From: RGIG5472 sp051867615
GTDB taxonomy: Bacteria > Bacillota > Clostridia > Oscillospirales > Oscillospiraceae
DNA: 44,841 nt
NCBI GenBank assembly: GCA_051867615.1
Contig: JBJDYU010000050.1
Span: 1 to 44,841 of the forward strand
Direction: 5' to 3'
Within the stretch, counting starts at the first letter, position 1, and every line of letters begins with the position of its first letter. Below, in pieces: positions 23,760 to 32,594 of this stretch. The translations under genes were made by a program, and so were the position numbers. Under the pieces are notes generated by a model. It saw nothing but the letters and a program-made list of their open reading frames with translations, searched no databases and was not told the origin of the DNA.

Positions 23760-25271
23760 ATGAAGCGTATCCGGATTTTTGACACCACGCTGCGGGACGG
23801 CGAGCAGTCTCCCGGCTGCAGCATGAACCTCAGCGAGAAGATGGAGATGGCCCGGCAGCTGGAGGCGCTGGGCGTGGACGTGATCGAGGCGGGCTTCGCC
23901 ATCGCCTCTCCCATGGACTTCAAGAGCGTGCAGTCCATCGCCTCCGTCGTATCGGAGTGCACGGTGGCGAGCCTGGCCCGCTGCCGGAAGGGCGATATCG
24001 ACGTGGCGTGGGACGCGGTGAAGGAAGCGAAGCACCCCCGCATCCACGTCTTCCTCGCCACCAGCGAGATCCATATGCAGTATAAGCTGAAGATGAGCCG
24101 CGAGGAGGTCCTAGCCACCATCACGGAGATGGTGGCCTACGCCAAAAGCAAGTGCGAGGACATCGAGTTCTCCGCCGAGGACGCCTCCCGCTCCGACCCT
24201 GCGTTCCTGGTGCAGTGCTACGCCAACGCCATCGCCGCCGGCGCCACCACGCTGAACGTCCCCGACACCGTGGGCTATTCCACTCCCCAGGAGATGGGCC
24301 AGCTCATCGACTATCTCCGGGAGCACACCCCGGGCATTGAGAACGTGGATATTTCCGTCCACTGCCACAACGACCTGGGCATGGCGGTGGCGAATTCCCT
24401 GGAATGCATCCGCCACGGCGCCACGCAGGTGGAATGCACCGTCAACGGCATCGGCGAGCGGGCCGGCAACGCCAGCCTGGAGGAGATCGCCATGGCCCTG
24501 AAGACCCGCCGCGGCTTCTATGACGCGGAGACCGGCATCAACACCAAACAGATCTACAAGAGCAGCAAGCTCCTCGCCAACATCACCGGCGTTCCCATTC
24601 CCCCCAGCAAGGCCATCGTCGGCGCCAACGCCTTCGCCCACGAGTCCGGCATCCACCAGCACGGCGTCATCGCCAACGCCCAGACCTATGAGATCATGGA
24701 TTCCGCCGACGTGGGCATCCCCCAGAACACGCTGGTGCTGGGCAAGCACTCCGGCAAGCACGCCCTGCGGGAGAAGCTCTCCTCTCTGGGCTACGAGGTC
24801 TCCGACGAGGAGCTGGACACCATTTTCGCCCGCTTCAAGGAGCTGGCGGACAAGAAAAAGAACGTCACCGGCTCCGACATCGAGGCTCTGGTGCTGAGCC
24901 GCCGCCACAACGCGCCCGCCGCCTGCCAGCTCATCAGCCACGTGGTCAACGCCGGTACCGGCGTTCCCAACACCTCCTGCATCCGCCTGCAGCGGGGCGG
25001 CGAGACGCTGGAGGAGGTGGCCATCGGCTCCGGCCCGCTGGACGCGTCCTTCAAGGCCATCAACCGGATGCTGGAGATGGACATCCGGCTGGACAGCTTC
25101 AGCCTCAACGCCGTCACCGACGGCGAGGACGCCATCGGCGAGGCGGTGGTGAAGATCTCCGGCGAAGACGGCGAGAGCTACACCGGCACCGGCCTGTCCA
25201 CGGATATCATCGAATCCTCTATCCGCGCCTATGTCAACGGCATCAATAAAATGATCGAGGCCGCCAACTGA
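23760..25271 (+). CDS. leuA: 2-isopropylmalate synthase
   Basis: First committed step of leucine synthesis: condenses 2-oxoisovalerate with acetyl-CoA. The 503-residue protein has the signature DTTLRDGEQSPG (8-19), the metal-binding HCHND (about 201), and the C-terminal regulatory LeuA dimer domain (from about 365), so leucine feedback inhibition is expected. The ATG at 23760 follows AGGAGGA; the frame is open upstream through the T-box terminator, but that is not coding. It is the first gene of leuACDB, with 31 bases to leuC. Confidence 0.97.
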   Translation: MKRIRIFDTTLRDGEQSPGCSMNLSEKMEMARQLEALGVDVIEAGFAIASPMDFKSVQSIASVVSECTVASLARCRKGDIDVAWDAVKEAKHPRIHVFLATSEIHMQYKLKMSREEVLATITEMVAYAKSKCEDIEFSAEDASRSDPAFLVQCYANAIAAGATTLNVPDTVGYSTPQEMGQLIDYLREHTPGIENVDISVHCHNDLGMAVANSLECIRHGATQVECTVNGIGERAGNASLEEIAMALKTRRGFYDAETGINTKQIYKSSKLLANITGVPIPPSKAIVGANAFAHESGIHQHGVIANAQTYEIMDSADVGIPQNTLVLGKHSGKHALREKLSSLGYEVSDEELDTIFARFKELADKKKNVTGSDIEALVLSRRHNAPAACQLISHVVNAGTGVPNTSCIRLQRGGETLEEVAIGSGPLDASFKAINRMLEMDIRLDSFSLNAVTDGEDAIGEAVVKISGEDGESYTGTGLSTDIIESSIRAYVNGINKMIEAAN

Positions 25272-25302
25272 AAAGCGGCGGCCCTGAAAGGAGAAAACGC
25301 AC

Positions 25303-26562
25303 ATGGGAATGACCATGACACAGAAGATCCTGGCCCACCACGCGGGCCTGGACGAGGTACGGGCGGGACAGCTGATCCAGGCGAAGCTGGATCTGGTGCT
25401 GGGCAACGACATCACCACGCCCGTCGCCATCAACGAATTCGAGGCCAACGGCTTCACCGGCGTCTTTGACAAGAGCCGCATCGCCCTGGTGATGGACCAC
25501 TTCACCCCCAACAAGGACATCAAGGCCGCCACCCAGTGCAAGCAGTGCCGCGCCTTTGCCCGCCGCTTCGACATCGACCACTACTATGACGTGGGCGAGA
25601 TGGGCATCGAGCACGCGCTGCTGCCGGAAAAGGGTCTGGTAGCCCCCGGCGAGGCCGTCATCGGCGCGGACTCCCACACCTGCACCTACGGCGCGCTGGG
25701 CGCGTTCTCCACCGGCGTCGGCTCCAGCGATATGGGCGCCGCCATGGCCGTGGGCCAGACCTGGTTCAAGGTCCCCTCCGCCATCCGGGTCCATATCACC
25801 GGCAAGAAGCGCCCCTACGTCTCCGGCAAGGACGTGATGCTGACCCTCATCGGCAAGATCGGCGTGGACGGCGCGCTGTACCAGTCGCTGGAATTCACCG
25901 GCGAGGGCGTGGCGGAGCTGACCATATACGACCGCCTGACCATCTCCAACATGGCCATCGAGGCCGGCGCGAAGAACGGCATCTTCCCGGTGGACGACGT
26001 GACCCGCGCCTATGTGGAGGGCCGTGTAAACCGCCCCTGGACGGCCTTTGAGGCCGATCCCGACGCGGAGTACACCCGCACGGTGGAGCTGAATCTGGAC
26101 GAGATCGACTGCACGGTGGCCTGGCCCCATCTGCCGGAAAACGCCCACAGCGCCCGGGAGGGGAAGGACATCGCCATCGACCAGATCGTCATCGGCTCCT
26201 GCACCAACGGCCAGCTGCCGGATATGGCGGCCGCCGCGGCTGTGCTGAAGGGCCGCCATCTGGCCCCCGGCGTCCGGGGCATCGTGATCCCGGCCACCCA
26301 GAACGTATACCGGGAGTGTATGCGCCTGGGCTACACGGAGATCTTCCTGGACGCGGGCTGCATCGTCTCCACCCCCACCTGCGGCCCCTGCCTGGGCGGT
26401 CACATGGGCTGCCTCGCCGCCGGCGAGCGCTGCGTCTCCACCACCAACCGCAACTTCGTCGGCCGCATGGGCCATGTGGACAGCGAGGTCTACCTCGCCT
26501 CCCCTGCCGTAGCGGCTGCCTCCGGCGTCGCCGGACACATCGCGCACCCCGATGAAATCTAA
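25303..26562 (+). CDS. leuC: 3-isopropylmalate dehydratase large subunit
   Basis: [4Fe-4S] hydro-lyase of the aconitase superfamily that isomerises 2- to 3-isopropylmalate with LeuD. The 419-residue, split-subunit (prokaryotic HACN-like) form carries cluster cysteines in GSCTNG (about 304) and TPTCGPCLGG (about 360-369). Substrate and active-site residues lie in GADSHTCTYG. AAAGGAG precedes the start. Unusually, it is separated from its partner leuD by 168 bases containing long inverted repeats. Confidence 0.97.
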   Translation: MGMTMTQKILAHHAGLDEVRAGQLIQAKLDLVLGNDITTPVAINEFEANGFTGVFDKSRIALVMDHFTPNKDIKAATQCKQCRAFARRFDIDHYYDVGEMGIEHALLPEKGLVAPGEAVIGADSHTCTYGALGAFSTGVGSSDMGAAMAVGQTWFKVPSAIRVHITGKKRPYVSGKDVMLTLIGKIGVDGALYQSLEFTGEGVAELTIYDRLTISNMAIEAGAKNGIFPVDDVTRAYVEGRVNRPWTAFEADPDAEYTRTVELNLDEIDCTVAWPHLPENAHSAREGKDIAIDQIVIGSCTNGQLPDMAAAAAVLKGRHLAPGVRGIVIPATQNVYRECMRLGYTEIFLDAGCIVSTPTCGPCLGGHMGCLAAGERCVSTTNRNFVGRMGHVDSEVYLASPAVAAASGVAGHIAHPDEI

Positions 26563-26684
26563 TTTTTGAAAAAGGCAGGCCTTTTTCAAAAATTAATTTG
26601 CGGTCCGCTTCGCGCACTCGCTGCGCTCGCACACTGCGCTGACCGAAAGGAATTTTTCACCACGTACACGCCGCGGTGAAAAAT
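26561..26684. repeat. Palindromic element between leuC and leuD
   Basis: A perfect 16-bp inverted repeat (26561-26576 and 26579-26594, spacer AG) overlaps the leuC stop codon. A second, 10-bp inverted repeat lies at 26652-26661/26675-26684. Between them lies a GC-rich stretch of repeated TCGC/GCGC units. Neither hairpin has a clean T run. It looks like a small inserted or REP-like palindromic element inside the operon. Confidence 0.7.
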
Positions 26685-26730
26685 GATTTTAATAAATGCT
26701 ATGCCGCTATACGGCAGACTGGAGAACAGA

Positions 26731-27228
26731 ATGAACGCACACGGAACAGCACACAAATACGGCGACCACGTCGATACCGACGTCATCATCCCCGCCCGCT
26801 ATCTCGCGACCCAGGACCCCAAGGAGCTGGCCGCCCACTGCATGGAGGATATCGACAAATCCTTCCGCGAAAAGACCAAGCCCGGCGACCTGCTGGTAGC
26901 CGGCTGGAACTTCGGCTGCGGCTCCTCCCGGGAGCACGCTCCCATCGCCATCAAGGCCAGCGGCGTCTCCTGCGTCATCGCCAAGACCTTTGCCCGCATT
27001 TTCTACCGCAACTCCATCAACATCGGCCTCGCCATCCTGGAATGTCCCGCCGCCAGCGACGGCATCCGCGACGGCGACGAGGTCAGCGTGGATTTCGATA
27101 CCGGCGTCATCACCAACGTCACCAAGGGCGAGACCTATCAGGCCGAGCCGTTCCCGCCCTTTATCAAGGATATGATCGCTCAGGGCGGCCTGATGGCCTC
27201 CCTGCGGGCAAAGGAGGGACGGAAATGA
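26731..27228 (+). CDS. leuD: 3-isopropylmalate dehydratase small subunit
   Basis: Swivel-domain subunit that completes the LeuCD isomerase. The 165-residue protein has the conserved GDHVDTDVIIPARYL start region (13-27) and the substrate-specificity motif GCGSSREHAP (about 64-73). The start at 26731 has GGAG 6 bases upstream; the earlier in-frame ATG at 26683 lies in the palindromic element. The stop overlaps the leuB start (ATGA, 27225-27228), so leuD and leuB are translationally coupled. Confidence 0.96.
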   Translation: MNAHGTAHKYGDHVDTDVIIPARYLATQDPKELAAHCMEDIDKSFREKTKPGDLLVAGWNFGCGSSREHAPIAIKASGVSCVIAKTFARIFYRNSINIGLAILECPAASDGIRDGDEVSVDFDTGVITNVTKGETYQAEPFPPFIKDMIAQGGLMASLRAKEGRK

Positions 27229-28295
27229 ACAAGACCATCGCACTCATCCGGGGCGACGGCATCGGCCCGGAGATCGTGGGCGAGGCCGTGGGCGTACTGG
27301 ACGCCGTGGCCCGCAAATTCGGCCATACCTTCACCTATGTGGAGGCTCCCATGGGCGGCAACGCCATTGACGCCTTCGGCGTTCCCCTGCCGGATTCCTC
27401 CCTGCGGACCTGTCTGAAGTCCGACAGCGTGCTGCTGGGTGCGGTGGGCGGCCCCAAGTGGGACGCGCAGCCCTCCCACAACCGGCCCGAGCGCGGGCTT
27501 TTGCAGCTGCGCGGCGGCATGGGCCTCTACTCCAACATCCGTCCCGCCCGGATGTTCTCCGACCTCGCCGCCGCCTGCCCCCTGCGGGCGGATATCGCGG
27601 CGAAGGGCGTGGACTTCGTGGTGGTGCGGGAGCTGATCGGCGGCGTTTACTTCGGCGAGCATTCCACCGCCCAGGTGAACGGCGAGCTGAAAGCCACGGA
27701 CATCATGTCCTACTCCGAGCATGAGATCCGCCGCATCGCCCATGTGGCCTTCCAGATGGCCCGCAAGCGCCGCAAGCGGGTCACCTCCGTGGACAAGGCC
27801 AACGTGCTGGACACCTCCCGGCTCTGGCGCAAAACCGTCTCGGCCGTGGCGGAGGAGTATCCGGACGTGGAGCTGCGGCATATGTATGTGGACAATGCCG
27901 CCATGCAGATGGTCCGCGACCCCAGCCAGTTCGACGTCATCGTGACGGAGAACCTGTTCGGCGACATCCTCTCCGACGAGGCCAGCCAGATCACCGGCTC
28001 CATCGGCATGATCCCCTCCTCCAGCATGGGCGAGGGCTCCTGCGGCCTGTACGAGCCTATCCACGGCTCCGCGCCGGACATCGCCGGGCAGGACAAGGCC
28101 AACCCCATCGGCACCATCCTGGCCGCCGCCATGATGCTGCGCTTCAGCTTCGATATGGCGGCAGAGGCCGACGCCGTGGAGCAGGCGGTGGACGCCGTTT
28201 TGAAGGACGGCTACCGCTGCGGCGATATCATGGCCGAGGGCAAGCAGCTGGTGGGCTGCCGGGAAATGGGCCGTCTCATCCGGGAGCGCATTTAA
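27225..28295 (+). CDS. leuB: 3-isopropylmalate dehydrogenase
   Basis: NAD-dependent oxidative decarboxylase that gives 2-oxoisocaproate, the precursor of leucine. The 356-residue protein has GDGIGPEI at the start (10-17), the substrate motif LRGGMGLYSNIRPA, and HGSAPDIAG, whose Asp marks NAD preference. It is the last gene of leuACDB and is followed by a strong hairpin. Compare the paralogous isocitrate-dehydrogenase-like gene at 31476, in which this cofactor loop differs. Confidence 0.97.
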   Translation: MNKTIALIRGDGIGPEIVGEAVGVLDAVARKFGHTFTYVEAPMGGNAIDAFGVPLPDSSLRTCLKSDSVLLGAVGGPKWDAQPSHNRPERGLLQLRGGMGLYSNIRPARMFSDLAAACPLRADIAAKGVDFVVVRELIGGVYFGEHSTAQVNGELKATDIMSYSEHEIRRIAHVAFQMARKRRKRVTSVDKANVLDTSRLWRKTVSAVAEEYPDVELRHMYVDNAAMQMVRDPSQFDVIVTENLFGDILSDEASQITGSIGMIPSSSMGEGSCGLYEPIHGSAPDIAGQDKANPIGTILAAAMMLRFSFDMAAEADAVEQAVDAVLKDGYRCGDIMAEGKQLVGCREMGRLIRERI

Positions 28296-28370
28296 GGCCC
28301 ACGGCCCGGTACCATCCGGACCTTCCGCGCGGCGGAAATCCCGCTTCCAAACAAATGCTGCTAAAACACA

Positions 28371-28408
28371 GACCCGCCTCCGGCGTTGCGCCGGAGGCGG
28401 GTCCTTTC
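28371..28408 (+). terminator. Terminator of the leu operon
   Basis: Perfect 15-bp stem (28371-28385 with 28389-28403) with a TTG loop, followed by CTTTC. The T run is short but the stem is very stable. Confidence 0.75.
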
Positions 28409-28410
28409 AA

Positions 28411-28445
28411 CGGAAAAACCGGGAGCTGCTTTCGCAGCCCCCGGT
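28411..28445 (-). terminator. Terminator of the cstA operon
   Basis: Minus-strand stem ACCGGGGGCTGC/GCAGCTCCCGGT (28418-28445, two internal mismatches) with a GAAA loop, followed by TTTTTCCG. It converges with the leu terminator; the rest of 28296-28471 holds no gene. Confidence 0.85.
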
Positions 28446-28471
28446 CGTTTGCTTTATGAGGTTTTTCCCGC

Positions 28472-30181
28472 TTACCGGGCAGCAGCCTTCTTCTTGGCGA
28501 TGTTGCTGAAGGTCTGAACGCCTTCCACCACCAGGATCACAGCCAGGATCACCATGGCGGCGGCGAAGATCAGCTGGAACCAGTCGCCCCAGAGAGCGCC
28601 GGCGGCAGCGATCAGCTTGACCTTCTTGATCACGGTCATGACCAGGCTGGTCAGAGTGGCGATCAGCATGAAAGCCATGGGGATGTAGAACATCTTGTTG
28701 TTCTTGCCCACGTTGCCCAGCCAGGAAGCCACGGCCATCAGAGCGAGGCCGGAGAGCAGCTGGTTGGCAGCGCCGAACAGGCCCCAGATCTGGCTCAGGC
28801 TCAGGCCGCCCAGGACGCAGCCGATGACGACCATCAGGGTCGTACCGAACAGGGGATGCGCCAGGAGCTTACGGACGCCCTTGGCGTCCTTCCAGGTGGC
28901 TTCGCCTTCCTTCAGGAACAGCTCGGAGAACATGAAGCGGCTCAGACGCGTGCCGGTGTCCAGGCTGGTCAGCGCGAAGACGGAGACGGCCAGGGTCAGC
29001 AGGGCGTAAATGGTGCCGTAGACAGTGGAGGTCTCGGTGCCGAACATGGTGGCGATACCGCCGGCGAACGCCGCGGCGGGAGAACCGAACTCACCGGCGA
29101 CATACTTGGTGAAGACCATACCGACGGCGATCAGGGAGATAACGCCCAAGCCGGACTCGATGAGCATGGAGCCGTAGCCGACGAGCTTGGCGTCGCTCTC
29201 CTTGGCCAGCTGCTTGGCGGAAGTACCGGTAGCGACCAAGCTGTGGAAGCCGGAGCAGGCGCCGCAGGCCACGGTGATGAACAGGGTGGGGAACAGAGTG
29301 CCCAGCTTGTTGGACCAGCCGGTGAAGGCGGGGAGCTCAAAGGTGGCGCTGCCGCTGATGGCAGAGAAGATGATACCCACGATGGCGATGACCATCATGG
29401 CGTACAGCAGGAAGCTGGACAGATAGTCACGGGGCTGGAGCAGGATCCACACAGGGGCCAGGGAAGCAACGATGATGTACACGCCGATCAGAACGATCCA
29501 GGCGGTGCGGCCCATGCTGATGCCTACGTTCAGGCCCAGCACCACGATGGCCACGATGCCGATGATGCCGATGATGGTGGCCGGACCGACGGACAGGCCG
29601 CCGCGGTTCGTCGCGATACCATAGATGATGGCCAGAACGATGAACAGCACGGAGATCATAGCCGTGGTCTGGTTACCGGTGGGGTTGGTGGTGATGCCGA
29701 AGGTGGCGTCGGCGGTGAAGAAGGTACCCGCCACGACGTTGACAAAGGACGCGATGACCAGGATCAGGACCAGCAGCGCGAAGATGGTGAACAGCTTGGA
29801 AGCGCGCTTGCCCATGGAATCCTTGATGATCTCGCCGACGGACTTACCGTCATGACGCAGGGAAGCGAACAGGGAGCCGAAGTCCTGCAGGCCGCCGAAG
29901 AAGATACCGCCGATAATGCACCACAGGAACACAGGCACCCAGCCGAAAACAGCCGCCTGAATGGGGCCGTTGATGGGGCCGGCGCCGGCGATGGAAGAAA
30001 AGTGATGACCCAGCAGGACGGCCGGCTTCGCGGCCACATAGTCCACGCCGTCTTCCAGTTCCACGGCGGGAGTCTTCCTTGCAGGATCAATGCCCCACTG
30101 TTTTGCAAGCCAGGAGCCATAGGTAACATAGGCGATGACAAGCAGAACGATCGCGGCGGCAATGATAAGAATTGCAGTCAT
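28472..30181 (-). CDS. CstA-family carbon starvation / pyruvate-type transporter
   Basis: A 569-residue integral membrane protein of the CstA (carbon starvation) family. E. coli members import pyruvate or have been linked to peptide uptake; the substrate here is not determined by sequence. Many hydrophobic segments are evident (roughly 14-16), including the N-terminal one (about 3-24), and the hallmark GHHFSSIAGAGPINGPIQA lies near 58-76. It is shorter than E. coli CstA (about 700). AGAGGG precedes the ATG. Only 4 bases separate it from the unknown gene upstream, so it is the distal gene of a three-gene operon. Confidence 0.93.
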   Translation of the reverse strand: MTAILIIAAAIVLLVIAYVTYGSWLAKQWGIDPARKTPAVELEDGVDYVAAKPAVLLGHHFSSIAGAGPINGPIQAAVFGWVPVFLWCIIGGIFFGGLQDFGSLFASLRHDGKSVGEIIKDSMGKRASKLFTIFALLVLILVIASFVNVVAGTFFTADATFGITTNPTGNQTTAMISVLFIVLAIIYGIATNRGGLSVGPATIIGIIGIVAIVVLGLNVGISMGRTAWIVLIGVYIIVASLAPVWILLQPRDYLSSFLLYAMMVIAIVGIIFSAISGSATFELPAFTGWSNKLGTLFPTLFITVACGACSGFHSLVATGTSAKQLAKESDAKLVGYGSMLIESGLGVISLIAVGMVFTKYVAGEFGSPAAAFAGGIATMFGTETSTVYGTIYALLTLAVSVFALTSLDTGTRLSRFMFSELFLKEGEATWKDAKGVRKLLAHPLFGTTLMVVIGCVLGGLSLSQIWGLFGAANQLLSGLALMAVASWLGNVGKNNKMFYIPMAFMLIATLTSLVMTVIKKVKLIAAAGALWGDWFQLIFAAAMVILAVILVVEGVQTFSNIAKKKAAAR

Positions 30182-30185
30182 AAAA

Positions 30186-30704
30186 TCATCCCTCTTTCAA
30201 ATTCTCTTGGTTTTTTATAATGCTCTGAAAGAGCTTCTTCAGCGTCCTGCCCTGGCGGTTAAAGGCAAGGCGGCCGGAAGCGCAGTCCAGAGCCATTATA
30301 CGGTAGTTGGTCCATCCCATGAGCCCGAAGCGGTAGCTCTTGTAGCGGCGCAGCTTCTTCACCAGAGCGGCGGTCTCCGCCGGGATGGAATCGGCGGCGA
30401 TGACCAGCGTCACGTCGGAATTGCGGTGGTCCTTATGGGGCGCGACGCGGGAAAGGCCCTCTCCCCAGGCCGCCTCGTCAAGCCGGCGCAGCGTGTCCGG
30501 GTCCAGGACGCCGCAGACGGCGAAAAACGCATACTCATTGGACTCAGCCTCGGAGATAGTAGCGCTTTTGACAAGGAAAAACTGTCGGTCGTGAGAGTGG
30601 AACACAGCCTCCGCCGCAAAGGGCGGTGCCGGCGTCTCGCGGTTCACATCATAATAGCGCTCATAGGCGCGCAGGATACGACCGAGGGCTTCCTGAGCGG
30701 TCAT
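30186..30704 (-). CDS. Uncharacterised 172-residue protein upstream of cstA
   Basis: I do not recognise a family. It is a soluble, mixed alpha/beta protein without signal peptide or membrane segments. It contains a stretch that may form a sheet core (AVFHSHDRQFFLVKSA, AFFAVCGVLD) and a central strand VTLVIAADSIP followed by a basic helix KKLRRYKSYRFG. The ATG shares bases with the stop of the preceding gene (ATGA at 30701-30704), and its own stop is 4 bases from cstA. The tight coupling suggests that its role is tied to the transporter or its regulation. Confidence 0.75.
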   Translation of the reverse strand: MTAQEALGRILRAYERYYDVNRETPAPPFAAEAVFHSHDRQFFLVKSATISEAESNEYAFFAVCGVLDPDTLRRLDEAAWGEGLSRVAPHKDHRNSDVTLVIAADSIPAETAALVKKLRRYKSYRFGLMGWTNYRIMALDCASGRLAFNRQGRTLKKLFQSIIKNQENLKEG

Positions 30705-31087
30705 GTTGCCTCCTTCTCCTCCGCGGTGTCCTTGGCGGGGCAGGAGAATTCCGCGTCCGGGATGCGCTCGCGCAGCTCCTCCATCACCGCCTTGGCGGCC
30801 CGGGTGCCCGGCAGGGTGATGGTGGCCAGCTCTTTGCTCTCGTCGCAGAGGACCAGGTTCTCCACACTGACATCCCCCCTGCCGCAGCAGAGCTTCGCCG
30901 GGACCATCACCACACGGCGGAAGCAGCGCCTGATCCGGCTGTAGGGAACATGGTAGGTCTTCAGGCCGCTTCGGATATACAGGCCCGCTTCGCCGAGACG
31001 CAGCTTCCCGATCTCCCTTGCGTTCTGGTAGTCGGGCTCCAGCAGCGCGCCGTCGCAGACGTCATTGGTCAGAGAATAAAACTTCAT
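30701..31087 (-). CDS. Uncharacterised 128-residue protein, first gene of the cstA operon
   Basis: I do not recognise a family. It is soluble, with predicted beta strands (LYIRSGLKTYHVPYSRI, LVLCDESKELATITLP) that recall PH-like or small beta-barrel folds, and an acidic C-terminal tail. It has no membrane segment. The start at 31087 follows GGAGGGAG; an in-frame start 5 codons earlier overlaps that site. A good promoter lies 70 bases upstream. The stop overlaps the next gene by ATGA. Confidence 0.72.
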   Translation of the reverse strand: MKFYSLTNDVCDGALLEPDYQNAREIGKLRLGEAGLYIRSGLKTYHVPYSRIRRCFRRVVMVPAKLCCGRGDVSVENLVLCDESKELATITLPGTRAAKAVMEELRERIPDAEFSCPAKDTAEEKEAT

Positions 31088-31155
31088 GGCAGCTCCCTCC
31101 ATCGGGGTATGATTACTTTACCGGTTTAAATTGCCGTGAGTGCACGAGCACATCT

Positions 31156-31184
31156 GTTATATCATACAAAAGCGAAATATGCAA
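31156..31184 (-). promoter_or_regulatory. Promoter of the cstA operon
   Basis: Minus-strand TTGCAT (31179-31184), a 17-base spacer, a TG extended -10 and TATAAC (31156-31161). Just downstream lies a 12-base imperfect palindrome, GTGCTCGTGCAC, near the expected start. The stretch 31222-31405 beyond the promoter shows nothing recognisable. Confidence 0.65.
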
Positions 31185-31405
31185 TATTTTTTATGAACAT
31201 TTTGTTACAGCATTTTGTTAAATAATTTGCAGGATATGGCTATAAAAAGCGCCTCCGGGCGGGAAAACGGCGCACCAGAGCGTGTGAAAGCGTTGGAATC
31301 CGTTTCCAGAGGCCCGACAGATCCCGGAGCGGGAGCGGCGCAGATATGATCGGGCATGGAGCAGCAGGGCCCGGCGCAGCCGCTGCAATGCCGGTTGGCT
31401 GAACC

Positions 31406-31450
31406 GATAAAACAGCAAAGGCCTCTGCGGAGACGCATCTCCGCAGAGGC
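31406..31450 (-). terminator. Terminator of the citrate synthase/aconitase operon
   Basis: Minus-strand perfect 13-bp stem (31421-31433 with 31438-31450), a 4-base loop, then a T-rich tract (CTTTGCTGTTTTATC), 25 bases past the last gene. Confidence 0.85.
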
Positions 31451-31475
31451 CGGGGGTTTTCGCATATTTCCTTTC

Positions 31476-32594
31476 CTATCCGGCGAGCTGCGCCATCAGC
31501 GCGTCGGTAAACGCCTGACCGGTGGCGCCCGAGCGGTCGCCGGTGACGATGACCTGGCAGGAAGCCAGGGCCCGCTCCAGCCGTTCCGCCGCCTCCGTGC
31601 GGCAGATGTGGCGCAGGAGCATGGCCTCCGCCTTGAGAATGCTGGCGGGGTTGGCATAGTCGCCGAGACCCTCCTCCAGCAAACGGGGCGCGGAGCCGTG
31701 AATGGCTTCAAACATGGCGAAGCGGTCGCCGATGTTGGCGCTGCCCGCGGTGCCGACGCCGCCCTGGATCTGGGCGGCTTCATCGGTGATGATGTCGCCG
31801 TAGAGGTTCGGCAGCAGGAAGACCTGGAACTGGCTGCGGATGCTCTCGTTGACGAGATTCGCCGCCATGATATCGATGTACCATTCATCCGCCGTGATCT
31901 CCGGGTACTCCGCCGCGACCTCGTGGCAGATGGCGGAGAACTTGCCGTCGGTCTTCTTCATGATGTTGGCCTTGGTGACGATGGAGACCCGGGTCTTGCC
32001 GTTTTGCCGCGCATAGTCAAAGGCCGCGCGGGCGATGCGCCGCGTACCCGCGTCCGTGGTGACCTTGAAATCCACCGCCATGCCCGGCAGCTCCACGCCC
32101 CGGCTGCCGAGGACGTATTCGCCCTCCGTGTTCTCCCGGTAGAACATCCAGTCGATGCCCTGCTCCGGCAGAGAGACGGGACGGACGTTGGCGTAGAGGT
32201 CCAGCTCGCGGCGCAGCGTCACATTGGCGCTCTCCAGCCTGCCGCCCTTGGGCGTGGTGGTGGGGCCTTTCAGCAGCACATCGCAGCTCCTGATGGCGGC
32301 GAGCACGTCGTCCGGCACCGCCTTCCCCAGAGCAAGACGGTTTTCCAGCGTCAGCCCCTCGATCTTTTTCAGCACCACCGTCCCCTGCCTGATCTCGTCC
32401 GCCAGCAGCGTCTTAAGCACGCGGACCGCCTGGGCCATGATGAGGGGGCCGATGCCGTCGCCGTCGATGAGGCCGATGGTGACGGTCTCTTTTTTGCTGA
32501 AATCCACCTTTTCGCTGTTCAGATGCTCCACACGGGCAAGCTGCTCTTCCATCAGCTTCCGGAAGCTCTCACAGGCCTGATCCAGTTCTCTCAT
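31476..32594 (-). CDS. Isocitrate/isopropylmalate dehydrogenase family, probable isocitrate dehydrogenase
   Basis: A 372-residue beta-decarboxylating dehydrogenase, inferred to convert isocitrate to 2-oxoglutarate because it follows aconitase. It has GDGIGP (about 48-53), the substrate loop ESANVTLRRELDLYANVRPV (about 122-141), whose Ser and Asn fit isocitrate binding, and the metal-site Asp residues of NLYGDIITDEAAQ. The cofactor loop reads HGSAPRLLEEGLGDYANP. It is about three residues longer than in LeuB, and Arg stands where NAD-type enzymes have Asp, so cofactor use is uncertain. The start overlaps the aconitase stop (ATGA, 32591-32594). It is the last gene of the operon. Confidence 0.85.
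   Translation of the reverse strand: MRELDQACESFRKLMEEQLARVEHLNSEKVDFSKKETVTIGLIDGDGIGPLIMAQAVRVLKTLLADEIRQGTVVLKKIEGLTLENRLALGKAVPDDVLAAIRSCDVLLKGPTTTPKGGRLESANVTLRRELDLYANVRPVSLPEQGIDWMFYRENTEGEYVLGSRGVELPGMAVDFKVTTDAGTRRIARAAFDYARQNGKTRVSIVTKANIMKKTDGKFSAICHEVAAEYPEITADEWYIDIMAANLVNESIRSQFQVFLLPNLYGDIITDEAAQIQGGVGTAGSANIGDRFAMFEAIHGSAPRLLEEGLGDYANPASILKAEAMLLRHICRTEAAERLERALASCQVIVTGDRSGATGQAFTDALMAQLAG

Noticed and set aside
26561..26594. The first leuC-leuD inverted repeat as an ordinary intrinsic terminator
   Set aside because: The stem itself is A+T-rich, overlaps the leuC stop and is not followed by a clean T run. A terminator here would cut leuD and leuB off from their operon.
28856..30220. 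A 454-codon plus-strand frame opposite the CstA-type gene
   Set aside because: Its Gly/Asp/Gln-rich translation is the complement of hydrophobic membrane codons, and it has no start signal.
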